Shown piece after piece: positions 43,711-52,752 of a stretch of DNA of 52,752 nucleotides. Where the stretch lies: assembly GCA_000440235.1 (NCBI GenBank), contig ALKQ01000025.1, forward strand, positions 1 through 52,752, in the 5' to 3' direction. The position numbers and the translations under genes are program-made. Position 1 is the first letter of the stretch. Each line of letters opens with the position of its first letter. Under the pieces are notes generated by a model. It was not told where the DNA came from and did not search any database. It saw only the letters and a program-made list of their open reading frames with translations. This stretch comes from Streptococcus suis 10581 (GTDB taxonomy: Bacteria > Bacillota > Bacilli > Lactobacillales > Streptococcaceae).

Positions 43711-44618
43711 TTTATACAGTTACGCTCAATCCAGCGATTGACTATATCGTTCGTTTAGAACATGTCGAGACGGGCAGTGTCAATCGTATGGAGAGCGACG
43801 ATAAGTATGCCGGCGGTAAGGGAATTAACGTTAGCCGTGTTTTGAAGCGCTTGGGCTATCCGAATGCAGCAACGGGTTTCCTTGGGGGATTCACAGGTCA
43901 GTTCATCAAAGATGGATTGATTGCCGAAGGAATTGATACTGATTTTGTTCAGGTTGATCAAGATACACGTATTAACGTGAAAATCAAAGCTGACCAAGAA
44001 ACAGAAATCAACGGTTTAGGTCCAATTGTGACAGATACACAGTTGGCCGAATTAGAAATGGTTTTGGCTGGATTGACAAAAGATGATACAGTTGTCTTTG
44101 CTGGTTCAGCACCTGCTAGTCTTGGAAATGAAGTCTACAATAGGCTGATTCCTGTGGCTAAAAAAGCAGGAGCGCAAGTAGTCTGTGACTTTGAAGGTCA
44201 AACACTTCTAGACTCACTAGCACACCAGCCACTCTTGGTCAAGCCGAACAATCATGAACTTGAAGCAATCTTCAATGTCGAGTTGAATGGCATTGCAGAC
44301 ATCGAGACCTACGCTAAGAAAATCTTAGAAATGGGTGCTCAGAATGTGATCATTTCTATGGCAGGGGATGGGGCTTTGTTGGTCACTCCAGCAGCTACTT
44401 ACTTTGCCAAACCAATCAAGGGTACAGTGAAAAACTCTGTCGGAGCTGGAGATTCCATGGTGGCAGGTTTTACAGGCGAATACGTTCGCTCACAAGACCC
44501 AATCGAAGCTCTCAAATGGGGAGTTGCTTGCGGTACGGCAACAGCCTTTTCCGACGATTTGGCAAGTATCGAATTTATTAAGGAAACTTATGAAAAAGTT
44601 GAGGTAGAAACAATATGA
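43707..44618 (+). CDS. fruK: 1-phosphofructokinase
   Basis: The 303-residue PfkB-family kinase converts fructose-1-phosphate to fructose-1,6-bisphosphate. It has YTVTLNPAIDYIVRL at the N-terminus, GGKGINVSRVLKRLG, and the C-terminal anion hole and catalytic Asp in NSVGAGDSMVAGF. It overlaps fruR and fruA by 4 nt each (ATGA), so the three genes are translated in close coupling. Confidence 0.95.
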   Translation: MIYTVTLNPAIDYIVRLEHVETGSVNRMESDDKYAGGKGINVSRVLKRLGYPNAATGFLGGFTGQFIKDGLIAEGIDTDFVQVDQDTRINVKIKADQETEINGLGPIVTDTQLAELEMVLAGLTKDDTVVFAGSAPASLGNEVYNRLIPVAKKAGAQVVCDFEGQTLLDSLAHQPLLVKPNNHELEAIFNVELNGIADIETYAKKILEMGAQNVIISMAGDGALLVTPAATYFAKPIKGTVKNSVGAGDSMVAGFTGEYVRSQDPIEALKWGVACGTATAFSDDLASIEFIKETYEKVEVETI

Positions 44619-46570
44619 AAATTCAAGACGTTTTGAGAAAAGATGTCATGTTGCTTGATTTGCAAGCGACAAGCAAGGAAGCAGTCATCAATGAAATGAT
44701 TGCTAGTTTGGTTGATAAAGGTTATGTAACGGATTTTGACGTATTCAAAACAGGTATCATGAACCGTGAAGCACAAACGACAACAGGACTTGGTGACGGT
44801 ATCGCAATGCCACACGCTAAGAATGCGGCTGTAAAAGAAGCGACTGTTCTCTTTGCAAAATCAAATAAGGGTGTTGATTACGCAAGTCTTGACGGTCAAC
44901 CAACTGACTTGTTCTTCATGATTGCAGCTCCAGAAGGTGCCAACGACACGCACTTGGCTGCCCTTGCTGAATTGTCTAAATACTTGATGAAGCCTGGATT
45001 TGCTGATAGACTTCGTGCGGCAACAAATCCAGAAGAAGTGATTGCAGTATTCGATACAGCTGAAACCGCTGACAAGTCGACTGAAGAAGTAGTTGCAGCA
45101 CCAAGTGGTGACCGTCCATTTATCGTTGCTGTTACAGCATGTACAACAGGTATTGCTCACACTTATATGGCAGAAGAAGCTCTTAAGAAGCAGGCTGCTG
45201 AGATGGGTGTTGACATCAAGGTTGAAACAAACGGTGCTTCAGGTGTTGGAAATAAACTAACCGCTGAAGATATCGAGAATGCAGCAGGTGTTATCATCGC
45301 AGCAGATAAGGCTGTTGAAATGCCACGTTTCAATGGTAAGCCGTTGGTATCTCGTCCAGTTGCTGCTGGTATCAAACAACCAGAAGAATTGATTAACATC
45401 ATCTTGGACGGTAAAGCGTCAACTTATACAGCGACAGAAGGAGCAGCTGCTGTGGAATCTTCAGAAAAACTTAGTCTTGGTAAAGCCTTCTACAAACACT
45501 TGATGAGTGGTGTTTCTCAAATGTTGCCATTCGTTATCGGTGGTGGTATCTTGATCGCCCTTGCCTTCTTAGTGGATAACTTTATTGGTGTGCCGAATGA
45601 CAGCCTTAGTAACTTAGGATCTTATAATGAAATAGCTTCTATGTTCATGAAGGTTGGTCAGGCAGCCTTTGGCTTCATGCTGCCACTTCTTGCAGGGTAT
45701 ATTGCTTACTCAATCGCTGAAAAACCAGGTTTGGTTGCAGGTTTCGTAGCTGGTGCAATTGCTAGTAGCGGTCTTGCGTTCGGAAAAATTCCTTACGCAG
45801 CTGGTGGTGAAGAAACGCTTGCTCTTGCAGGTGTATCATCAGGTTTCTTGGGCGCCCTTGTTGGTGGTTTCCTTGCTGGTGGTGTAGTGCTCGTTCTTCG
45901 CAACGCTTTGCGCAACCTTCCAAAATCACTTCAAGGTTTGAACGCTATCTTGCTCTTGCCACTTTTAGGAACAGCAATCACTGGTTTCTTGATGTTCTTC
46001 GTTAACATCCCAATGGCAGCAATCAACACAGGTATGAACAACTTCCTTGCAGGTCTTGAAGGTAGCTCTGCTATTCTCCTCGGCCTTGTCCTCGGTGGCA
46101 TGATGGCAGTCGATATGGGTGGTCCAGTCAACAAGGCAGCTTATGTCTTCGGTACAGGTACACTTGCAGCAACTGTTGCAGATGGCGGTTCAGTTGCTAT
46201 GGCAGCGGTAATGGCAGGTGGTATGGTTCCTCCATTGGCAATCTTTGTAGCGACACTCTTGTTCAAGGACAAGTTCACGCAAGAAGAGCGTAACTCAGGT
46301 TTGACAAATATTGTTATGGGTCTTTCATTCATCACTGAAGGTGCGATTCCGTTTGGTGCTGCTGACCCAGCTCGTGCAATCCCAAGCTTTATCGCTGGTT
46401 CTGCCCTTGCAGGTGCCTTGGTTGGTTTGTCAGGCATCCAATTGATGGCTCCTCACGGTGGTATCTTCGTTATTGCTTTGACATCTAACCCACTTCTTTA
46501 CCTTGCTTATGTAGCAATTGGTGCAGTAGTATCAGGTGTTCTTTACGGCGTACTTCGTAAAGCTAAATAA
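44615..46570 (+). CDS. fruA: PTS fructose transporter subunit IIABC
   Basis: The 651-residue fusion contains EIIA (about 1-145, phospho-His67 in GIAMPHAK), EIIB (about 172-270, phospho-Cys176 in VTACTTGIAHT) and the EIIC membrane channel (from about 290, with GGPVNKAAYVFG and FITEGAIPFGAADP). It imports fructose as fructose-1-phosphate, the substrate of fruK. Domain order A-B-C is usual in Firmicutes. A terminator follows. Confidence 0.95.
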   Translation: MKIQDVLRKDVMLLDLQATSKEAVINEMIASLVDKGYVTDFDVFKTGIMNREAQTTTGLGDGIAMPHAKNAAVKEATVLFAKSNKGVDYASLDGQPTDLFFMIAAPEGANDTHLAALAELSKYLMKPGFADRLRAATNPEEVIAVFDTAETADKSTEEVVAAPSGDRPFIVAVTACTTGIAHTYMAEEALKKQAAEMGVDIKVETNGASGVGNKLTAEDIENAAGVIIAADKAVEMPRFNGKPLVSRPVAAGIKQPEELINIILDGKASTYTATEGAAAVESSEKLSLGKAFYKHLMSGVSQMLPFVIGGGILIALAFLVDNFIGVPNDSLSNLGSYNEIASMFMKVGQAAFGFMLPLLAGYIAYSIAEKPGLVAGFVAGAIASSGLAFGKIPYAAGGEETLALAGVSSGFLGALVGGFLAGGVVLVLRNALRNLPKSLQGLNAILLLPLLGTAITGFLMFFVNIPMAAINTGMNNFLAGLEGSSAILLGLVLGGMMAVDMGGPVNKAAYVFGTGTLAATVADGGSVAMAAVMAGGMVPPLAIFVATLLFKDKFTQEERNSGLTNIVMGLSFITEGAIPFGAADPARAIPSFIAGSALAGALVGLSGIQLMAPHGGIFVIALTSNPLLYLAYVAIGAVVSGVLYGVLRKAK

Positions 46571-46577
46571 GATTGTA

Positions 46578-46603
46578 AACCTTGTCATTTGACGAGGTTT
46601 TTT
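46578..46603 (+). terminator. fruRKA terminator
   Basis: AACCTTGTC pairs with GACGAGGTT (one wobble) around ATTT, followed by T residues. Confidence 0.8.
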
Positions 46604-46731
46604 CATCTGGAAAATACTATATTTAGATTAAGATATAAATAATTATGTAAATAATACCAAATATAGTATATTGAGCCATATTTTGTTTGTTTTAAAACAG
46701 TATATTATTAGAAAAATATGCTATACTTTTA

Positions 46732-46761
46732 AGTAAGAAGAAACAAACGAAGGAGCTTCAT
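46732..46761 (+). promoter_or_regulatory. Probable -10 box and ribosome site of the metalloprotease gene
   Basis: TATACT (46732-46737) lies in an AT-rich region without an obvious -35. GAAGGAG (46750-46756) gives a good ribosome site for ATG 46762, inside the palindrome GAAGGAGCTTC. Confidence 0.5.
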
Positions 46762-49700
46762 ATGTTTTGGAAGGAAAAGCAAAATAAGTTTTCTATTCGC
46801 AAATTTAATAGAGGTGTTGCATCAGTTATTATTGGTATGACTGCCGCCTTATTTTTTGTACCAAATTTGGCTATTAAAGCAGAATTGACTGCTCTTGCCC
46901 ATACAAATGTAGCAAGAGAACAGATTTCCTATAAATATGTCCTTTATTCGGAACTGACATCAGATGAGAAGGCACGAATTCAAGCGACCATTCCAGCAAG
47001 GCAGGTTGGGGATACCCATACTTACTATATGGTCTATCGGCCAAAGACAAATTTGCCTCAAACAGGAGATATACCGACTTTTACAAGTAGTCTGGTTGGT
47101 TTAGGGCTATTGATTATCGGGCTATCTCTTACAAAAGATAGGAAAAAACGAATTGTTAGAAGTCTGATTATTTTAACTGCTACAGGTAGTCTTTCAGTGG
47201 CTGCAATTTCTACAGGTAGCCTCTCAGGTTTTGATAAACAATTTAGCCTTGCCATAGGTGAAGCTTTGCCACAAGCAGTGATTTCTATAGATCAACATGA
47301 ATTTGTAGGTTATATTTTAGAAGGGCATGTTAATTCTGAAGCAATCACAGTTAGCGAAGCAATTATTGATGAGCAAGGGTCATCGAGCGAATTGATATTG
47401 CCAAATATATTGGTTGAGGGAATATCTAAGCATTCAGAAGCTCCCATTGTTGATGATATTATTCCTGAGGAACCAACAGTGCCTGTTGCCCCAAGTGAAC
47501 CAATAACGGAAGAGCCAAAAGTACCTGAAACATCAGTTTCTCCAACGGTTGAGGATGAAGTTCAACCCGAGGAACCAACAGCGCCTGTTGCCCCAAGTTC
47601 TCCAGTTACTGAACAGCCAGAAGAACCGGAAACTCCCGTTCCACCAGCAACAGAAGATGAAGTTCAACCCGCGGAACCAACAGATCCAGTTGGCCCAAGT
47701 TCTCCAGTTACGGAAGAGCCAAAAGTACCTGAAACACCAGTTTCTCCAACGGTTGAGGATAAAGTTCAACCCGAGGAACCAACAGATCCAGTTGTCCCAA
47801 GTGCTCCAGTTACGGAAGAACCAGAGGTTCCAGTCACTCCCGTTCCACCATCAACAGAAGTCGAAGTTCTACCCGAGGAACCAACAGAGCCTGTTGCCCC
47901 AAGTGAACCAATAACTGAACAACCAGAAGCCCCCGTTCCACCATCAACAGAAGATGAAGTTCTACCTGAGGAACCAACAGCGCCAGTTGTCCCAAGTGCC
48001 CCAATAACGGAAGAACCAGAGGTTCCAGTCACTCCCGTTCCACCATCAACAGAATCCGAAGTTCAACCCGAGGAACCAACAGCGCCTGTAGTCCCAAGTA
48101 ACCCAGTTACGGAAGAACCAGAAGCTCCCGTTCCACCATCAACAGAAGATGAAGTTCAACCCGAGGAACCAACAGATCCAGTTGTCCCAAGTGCCCCAGT
48201 AACGGAACAACCAGAGGTTCCAGTCACTCCCGTTCCACCATCAACAGAATCCGAAGTTCAACCCGAGGAACCAACAGATCCAGTTGTCCCAAGTGCCCCA
48301 GTAACGGAACAACCAGAGGTTCTAGTCACTCCCGTTCCACCATCAACAGAAGATGAAGTTCTACCTGAGGAACCAACAGAACCAGTTGCCCCAAGTTCTC
48401 CAGTTACGGAAGAACCAGAAGCTCCCGTTCCACCATCAACAGAAGATGAAGTTCTACCTGAGGAACTAACAGATCCAGTTGTCCCAAGTGAACCGATTAC
48501 GGACGAGCCAGAAGAACCTATTAAAACCAAACCGGAGTTAGTTTTATCAATTCTTAAAGAAAATGTAGATGATAAGAGTGTAGAACTAAGCTATACACTG
48601 ACAGATAGTGATTCTACATTTGTCAAGGTTTTGGTATCTCTATACAAAGGGGATGATTTAGTCACAGAAAAAGAAATTCTAACACAAGAAGAGCTATACA
48701 AGGTTCAATTTGCTAACTTACTACTGAACACTGAATATAAAGTTAAAACACGATTTGCCTATAATTTAGGTAGTGATGATGTGGAAGAAGAGCTCAGAAC
48801 AGAAAAATTTGAACTAGAAAATAAATTACTGGAATTACGAGAATACAAGAGTATTGAGCTATATCAGGTGGATGAATTTGGTGAGAAAACAAGGGTTACA
48901 GCCTTGACTAGCACTCCAATTTCTTCAGAAAACTACCTTGTTAAGATTTCTACTGTAAACAATAAAGATATTTACCTCCCCGTCGATAACTTCGAGAATG
49001 ATGTCAATGGTATTAAGGTGAGCATTATTCATCCAAAATTAGTAAAATTTAATCAGAACAATTCTAGTTTCGATGAACACCATACCTTTACAGTTGACAA
49101 GCTTGTCTTGCAAGAGGGGGCCTACAGTAAATTTAGTGAATTAGTAGATGCTATCAATAACAATCCTAGTGGGACCTATTATCTAGCTGCGGATATGGTA
49201 GTTGATAAGGAGGTTTCGACCGACACCTACGTTACCAAAGAATTTACTGGCAGTCTGAAGAGTCTAGGTGACCATAAGACTTATTCTATTTTGCAGTTGG
49301 ATAAACCGCTTTTCAGCACGCTCAAGAATGCAAGGGTAGAAAATATCTCCTTAAAAGACGTGGCTATTTCAAACGACCAAACGGAAGTAGCAGCTCTAGC
49401 TAAGAAATCAGACAAGTCTACCATCGATAAAGTTTCTGTTTCAGGGAATATTACTGCCAAACAAAATATTGCTGGTTTGGTTTACGAAGCAACAAACGGT
49501 ACAAGCATTAGTAATTCCATCATTGATGTCAGTCTAGGTAACACAGCAAACTATGAAACCTACTATATGGGTGGTGTTACAGGAATACTAAATAGTTCAA
49601 CCATTGACAAGGTAAGAGTTAATGTTGCGATTGATGCCAAAACTGCAAGTGGACGTGGACAAGGAATTGGAGGAATTGTAGCAAACGCGCAAGGTGCTGT

Positions 49701-52635
49701 GATAAAAAATTCCTATGTCACTGGAAATATCCATGCGACAGAAACTGCTGATACAGGTGCTGTGGTTGGCTTAGCTAGGATGTCTATCTTGAATAATATT
49801 GCAACAGGTGTATCTGTTACAAATGGAGGTATCATTGCTTCGGCACAAAATCTATATACTACATACGGGTCAATGCCAACCAATATTTATAGTGTTGAAG
49901 GTCATGCAGCAGGCCAACCAAATCCTACCATTCAGTCTACAAGCCTTTCTCAAGAAGCCGTGCTAGAGAAAATCAAGACATGGGGAATTCCAACAACACC
50001 AACCATGACAGGACAGGAAAATAGCGACAGTCAGTCGAATTCAGCGCAGACCATTGATTATAACCAGGTTCAAAATGCTCAGGCTAAACGAAGAACTGCC
50101 TATGAAAACACGTCTAAGTTGTTGCCATTCTATGACCGGAATACGATTGTTAAATATGGTAACTTGATTGATGAAGCAAGTAATCTCTATAGCAAGCCTA
50201 TCCAGTCAGTTCTAACCTTGAATGAGGATGGAGTAGCAACAAATATCTATGACCAACACGCTTCCTTGACCAAATTACTGATCCATTATGAAGATGGAAC
50301 TTCAGAAGTTCTACCTTTGGTATATAAGGGAGAGTACGGCAATACCAAGGTTGTTGAATACCGCTTAGGTGAACAACTTCTCTATACACCAGAACAATTA
50401 CTATCTCTGGAAACCAGTCTCATCGATGAACTAGTGACAGCATTTTCTCAGGTTGATCTTTACAGCCAAGAGATGGCTGACATCTTACATATCCAAACTA
50501 CAGACAAGCACGCCAAACTAAAAGACTTGTACTTAGATGAGTCCTTTGCAGAAGTCAAAGCCAATCTTGAAGAACATATCAAAGGTTTGCTGGCCAATAG
50601 ACTGGTAGTTGATACCACAAGCAAGGCTGTCAGGGATGTCATTAAAAAAGAATTCTTGGCAGATAAAGAAAAAATTATGTTCGCCCTTGCCTACCTCAAT
50701 AGGCTATATGGCATTAAATATGGAGATACCAATATCAAGAATATTGTGCTCCATCATGCAGATTTTTATAATCGTCAACTTGATACTCTTGAGTGGTTGA
50801 AGTCATTTACAGATAAAATCACCAAGGATACAGATCAGTATTATGTTTCACAACAAGGCTACGAAGATATGTATTTTGACAGATTAACACTTGCCAATAA
50901 TGCAGAAATTCATAAGGAACGTTTTGGGGCACTCTCTAGTCAACTTGGAACAGTTCGTGATTTCTTGGAATACAATAAGAAATTGTTCTTGGGGGAAACT
51001 GATTCAAGGAAGTGGTTTAAAGAAGCGACCAATGCCTTTGTTTATGAAATTCCATCCAATGCAAACTCTAGCATTGACACCAGTCTATATAGTCATCTGG
51101 GACGTATTCCACGCTATGAAAAATACTACTTGCCATTGCTGAATATCAAGGAGAAGGATGATATTTTCGTAATGAGCTCAATGGCAACAGTAGCCTTTGG
51201 TGGTTATGGAAGATATGTGGATACGGCTTTGAAAAAGACCAATCCGGAACAATACTACCAAGAAGTTAAGACAGTACAGACAAGTCTGATACCGAAACAC
51301 GGAAAACGATTAGGTGACTTTTTGGATATGTGGTATCAGATGGCAGATTCTAATCTGAGAGACAAGTTTATCCAACGCTCAACTGAAATTTGGGATGGTT
51401 ACTGGATCAAGGATTCAAATGCATTTGAAGACCAAACTGATAAACGTCGTTGGGCAGGTAAGTATGACCAGGAATACCGCTATGTTCAGGAGCTGGCAGG
51501 TCCCTTGAATGAATGGCATAGACAATCAAGAGATAGTGCCTTTTCAGACACAGTAACCTTTGTAAAATTCTCAAATCGGGACATGCTATCGGATTTAGGT
51601 GATTCGACCATGAGCCATGAATTGGTCCATAACTATGATGAAACTATCATGTTGGATGGTTATAAGCGTCGTCCTGGTCAAGATGCAGAATCTTATGCTA
51701 TGGGCTTGTTGCAGTCATCAGCTGGTGGAGGTATTTATTACTATGGATTTAATTTCATGAATGAACATAGTCCAAATACCCCACACAATGTTTCAAGTAG
51801 TCGCTTCAAAACAAAAGAGGATTTGCAAACCTATCTAAAAGGGATCTTTGATGTTACCTACCTCTTGGATGCAGTCGAAATCCAAGCCATTGCTGCTAAG
51901 GGGAAAGAGGCTTATCCTTACTTCTTTAACAAGATAGAGTTGGTCCCAGTCAATGATGCGAATACCAATCAGTCCCTCATCTATCAGAACGCTCATGACC
52001 GTATTAGAAAATTAAGGGATGATGAACTGGATAACCTGAATATTGCGACTATCAACGATGCGATTGATCATGCCCTTGTTGCCAAATCATCATTCTTACT
52101 AGAACAAGATTATTTGCGCGAAAATTTGAAGAACTATTATTTCGTACCGCTTTATTATCCGATTTATGCAGGCTTGCAAAATAATAGTGGTACTGTCGGT
52201 GGTTTACAATTCCGTAAGACAGCCTTGGAACTTCTTGCTGCAAAAGGTTGGGAAGAAGGCTTTATTCCTTATGCAACAGACAAGCTAAAAGCGGAAGCAG
52301 AGGCGGCAGGTCGTCCATTATCCGATCAGTTTATTTTTGAAAAAATATTTGCTGATCAATATGCGGATTATACAAGCTTCAAAAAAGCTATGTACAAAGA
52401 GCGCTGGGATAAGAAGGATAGACTGAAAGCCATCACGATTAGTTTCAATGGTCAGACTGAAACAATAGATAATATTGAAACGCTGAGTAGGCTGATGGCG
52501 GAGGCAGTTGATAAAGATTATCAGGCCGCTAAGAACAAGCAAGCAGGATTTAATCGTCAAGGTTTGAAAGATGCTATTTTGAAAGCCTATGTCAAGCTAA
52601 CAGATAGTTTCAGTTCCTCTATATTTGGAGAATGA
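46762..52635 (+). CDS. M26-family surface zinc metalloprotease (ZmpC/IgA1-protease-like)
   Basis: The 1957-residue protein has a YSIRK-type leader (FSIRKFNRGVASVIIG). An N-terminally placed LPQTG (98-102) is followed by a membrane helix and basic residues, then a second hydrophobic segment (about 132-153). This layout is peculiar to streptococcal Zmp/IgA1 proteases. Next come eleven Pro/Glu/Val-rich units (about 236-590), a GLUG-like region near 930-1010, and the M26 catalytic domain with HELVH (1619-1623) and probable third ligand Glu1643 in ESYAMGLLQS. It should cleave host proteins at the surface. I favour a ZmpC-like enzyme, but the substrate cannot be read from sequence. No stop or frameshift interrupts it. 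Confidence 0.9.
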   Translation: MFWKEKQNKFSIRKFNRGVASVIIGMTAALFFVPNLAIKAELTALAHTNVAREQISYKYVLYSELTSDEKARIQATIPARQVGDTHTYYMVYRPKTNLPQTGDIPTFTSSLVGLGLLIIGLSLTKDRKKRIVRSLIILTATGSLSVAAISTGSLSGFDKQFSLAIGEALPQAVISIDQHEFVGYILEGHVNSEAITVSEAIIDEQGSSSELILPNILVEGISKHSEAPIVDDIIPEEPTVPVAPSEPITEEPKVPETSVSPTVEDEVQPEEPTAPVAPSSPVTEQPEEPETPVPPATEDEVQPAEPTDPVGPSSPVTEEPKVPETPVSPTVEDKVQPEEPTDPVVPSAPVTEEPEVPVTPVPPSTEVEVLPEEPTEPVAPSEPITEQPEAPVPPSTEDEVLPEEPTAPVVPSAPITEEPEVPVTPVPPSTESEVQPEEPTAPVVPSNPVTEEPEAPVPPSTEDEVQPEEPTDPVVPSAPVTEQPEVPVTPVPPSTESEVQPEEPTDPVVPSAPVTEQPEVLVTPVPPSTEDEVLPEEPTEPVAPSSPVTEEPEAPVPPSTEDEVLPEELTDPVVPSEPITDEPEEPIKTKPELVLSILKENVDDKSVELSYTLTDSDSTFVKVLVSLYKGDDLVTEKEILTQEELYKVQFANLLLNTEYKVKTRFAYNLGSDDVEEELRTEKFELENKLLELREYKSIELYQVDEFGEKTRVTALTSTPISSENYLVKISTVNNKDIYLPVDNFENDVNGIKVSIIHPKLVKFNQNNSSFDEHHTFTVDKLVLQEGAYSKFSELVDAINNNPSGTYYLAADMVVDKEVSTDTYVTKEFTGSLKSLGDHKTYSILQLDKPLFSTLKNARVENISLKDVAISNDQTEVAALAKKSDKSTIDKVSVSGNITAKQNIAGLVYEATNGTSISNSIIDVSLGNTANYETYYMGGVTGILNSSTIDKVRVNVAIDAKTASGRGQGIGGIVANAQGAVIKNSYVTGNIHATETADTGAVVGLARMSILNNIATGVSVTNGGIIASAQNLYTTYGSMPTNIYSVEGHAAGQPNPTIQSTSLSQEAVLEKIKTWGIPTTPTMTGQENSDSQSNSAQTIDYNQVQNAQAKRRTAYENTSKLLPFYDRNTIVKYGNLIDEASNLYSKPIQSVLTLNEDGVATNIYDQHASLTKLLIHYEDGTSEVLPLVYKGEYGNTKVVEYRLGEQLLYTPEQLLSLETSLIDELVTAFSQVDLYSQEMADILHIQTTDKHAKLKDLYLDESFAEVKANLEEHIKGLLANRLVVDTTSKAVRDVIKKEFLADKEKIMFALAYLNRLYGIKYGDTNIKNIVLHHADFYNRQLDTLEWLKSFTDKITKDTDQYYVSQQGYEDMYFDRLTLANNAEIHKERFGALSSQLGTVRDFLEYNKKLFLGETDSRKWFKEATNAFVYEIPSNANSSIDTSLYSHLGRIPRYEKYYLPLLNIKEKDDIFVMSSMATVAFGGYGRYVDTALKKTNPEQYYQEVKTVQTSLIPKHGKRLGDFLDMWYQMADSNLRDKFIQRSTEIWDGYWIKDSNAFEDQTDKRRWAGKYDQEYRYVQELAGPLNEWHRQSRDSAFSDTVTFVKFSNRDMLSDLGDSTMSHELVHNYDETIMLDGYKRRPGQDAESYAMGLLQSSAGGGIYYYGFNFMNEHSPNTPHNVSSSRFKTKEDLQTYLKGIFDVTYLLDAVEIQAIAAKGKEAYPYFFNKIELVPVNDANTNQSLIYQNAHDRIRKLRDDELDNLNIATINDAIDHALVAKSSFLLEQDYLRENLKNYYFVPLYYPIYAGLQNNSGTVGGLQFRKTALELLAAKGWEEGFIPYATDKLKAEAEAAGRPLSDQFIFEKIFADQYADYTSFKKAMYKERWDKKDRLKAITISFNGQTETIDNIETLSRLMAEAVDKDYQAAKNKQAGFNRQGLKDAILKAYVKLTDSFSSSIFGE
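47467..48530 (+). repeat. Tandem repeats in the metalloprotease gene
   Basis: Eleven in-frame units of 93 or 102 bp, each beginning at a GAGGAACCAACA-like sequence, encode 31 or 34 residues of the form EEPT-PV-PS-P-TE-PE-P. The 31-residue form lacks a VTP-type triplet. The last unit is partial. Such tracts usually vary in copy number between strains and project the enzyme through the wall. Confidence 0.85.
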
Positions 52636-52690
52636 TGGAAGTCTGCTCTATATACAAAATGGGAAGAAATTGAAAGATAATATTGGTAAA

Positions 52691-52739
52691 TTCTCAAAGT
52701 AAGTTCTAGTTCCCGTCCTTCCAGAAGTTACTTTGAGAA
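52691..52739 (+). other. Perfect 12-bp inverted repeat after the metalloprotease gene
   Basis: TTCTCAAAGTAA (52691-52702) and TTACTTTGAGAA (52728-52739) form a long stem with a 25-nt loop containing AGTTC and CCGTCC. No T-run follows on the plus strand within the window. It may be a terminator without a U-tail or the end of a repeat continuing beyond the edge. Confidence 0.4.
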
Positions 52740-52752
52740 AACTGCACAACAT

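Noticed and set aside
47467..48530. CRISPR array.
   Set aside because: The repeats are contiguous, in frame, without spacers, and encode a Pro/Glu-rich stalk inside one protein.
48258..48530. Gly/Ser-rich reading frames on the minus strand through the repeat region.
   Set aside because: They are mirror images of the Pro/Glu repeat codons and have no ribosome site or family resemblance.

Overview
The window looks like a chromosomal segment of a low-GC streptococcus, most likely Streptococcus suis. The evidence is the gene order (rplU-rpmA, LysR-lspA-rluD, pyrR-pyrB-carA-carB, murB-potABCD, rimM-trmD, fruR-fruK-fruA), BOX-like intergenic repeats, two very large YSIRK-type surface proteases (a subtilase and an M26 zinc metalloprotease with an N-terminal LPXTG), and typical streptococcal promoters and terminators. 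No rRNA, tRNA, CRISPR array or prophage was seen.

Layout: 1-1.6 kb carries an intact ISLre2-type transposase. 1.65-1.84 kb holds a pair of opposed small-RNA-like units. 1.9-2.84 kb is rplU-rpmA, with an L21 leader interrupted by a BOX-like repeat and no prp gene between the two cistrons. 2.84-3.4 kb is a hairpin-rich gap. 3.4-6.8 kb holds a LysR regulator, lspA, rluD, a PhnA-like zinc ribbon protein and a Pr6Pr membrane protein. 6.8-13.7 kb is the pyrimidine/carbamoyl-phosphate region, with a classical PyrR attenuator before pyrR and unusual structured leaders before carA and carB. 13.8-16.2 kb holds a methyltransferase, pcp, a DUF4298 protein, rpsP and khpA. 16.2-19.8 kb encodes an asymmetric heterodimeric ABC exporter. 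19.8-23 kb has a membrane-anchored polysaccharide deacetylase divergent from hom-thrB. 23.2-28.1 kb is murB-potABCD (cell wall precursor synthesis and polyamine import), and 28.2-29.7 kb a CLC transporter.

29.7-30.7 kb is a decay zone with an IS110 remnant and two BOX-like repeats. It is followed by a 1585-residue surface subtilase (30.8-35.5 kb), nnrD/nth (divergent), guaC, a MATE exporter, a small anchored protein, rimM-trmD, a HisC-like aminotransferase, the fructose operon fruRKA, and a 1957-residue M26 metalloprotease that ends just before the window edge.

The most unusual signal is in the carA and carB leaders. Each has a 5-bp hairpin with an NGNGA loop resembling a PyrR-binding loop, an AAAGGAG stretch, a variable hairpin, and a long hairpin built on a UA/CUUAAC internal loop. 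Between the two leaders, base pairs are exchanged in a compensatory way while loop bases stay fixed. Each long hairpin ends 15-16 nt before a start codon that has no visible Shine-Dalgarno sequence, and no terminator follows. This looks like a structured RNA rather than a standard PyrR attenuator. Other points worth attention are the BOX insertion in the L21 leader, the 10-bp phased repeats over the fruR promoter, the LLNTG sorting motif of the subtilase, the overlapping mini-ORF at potA, and the likely leaderless nth transcript.
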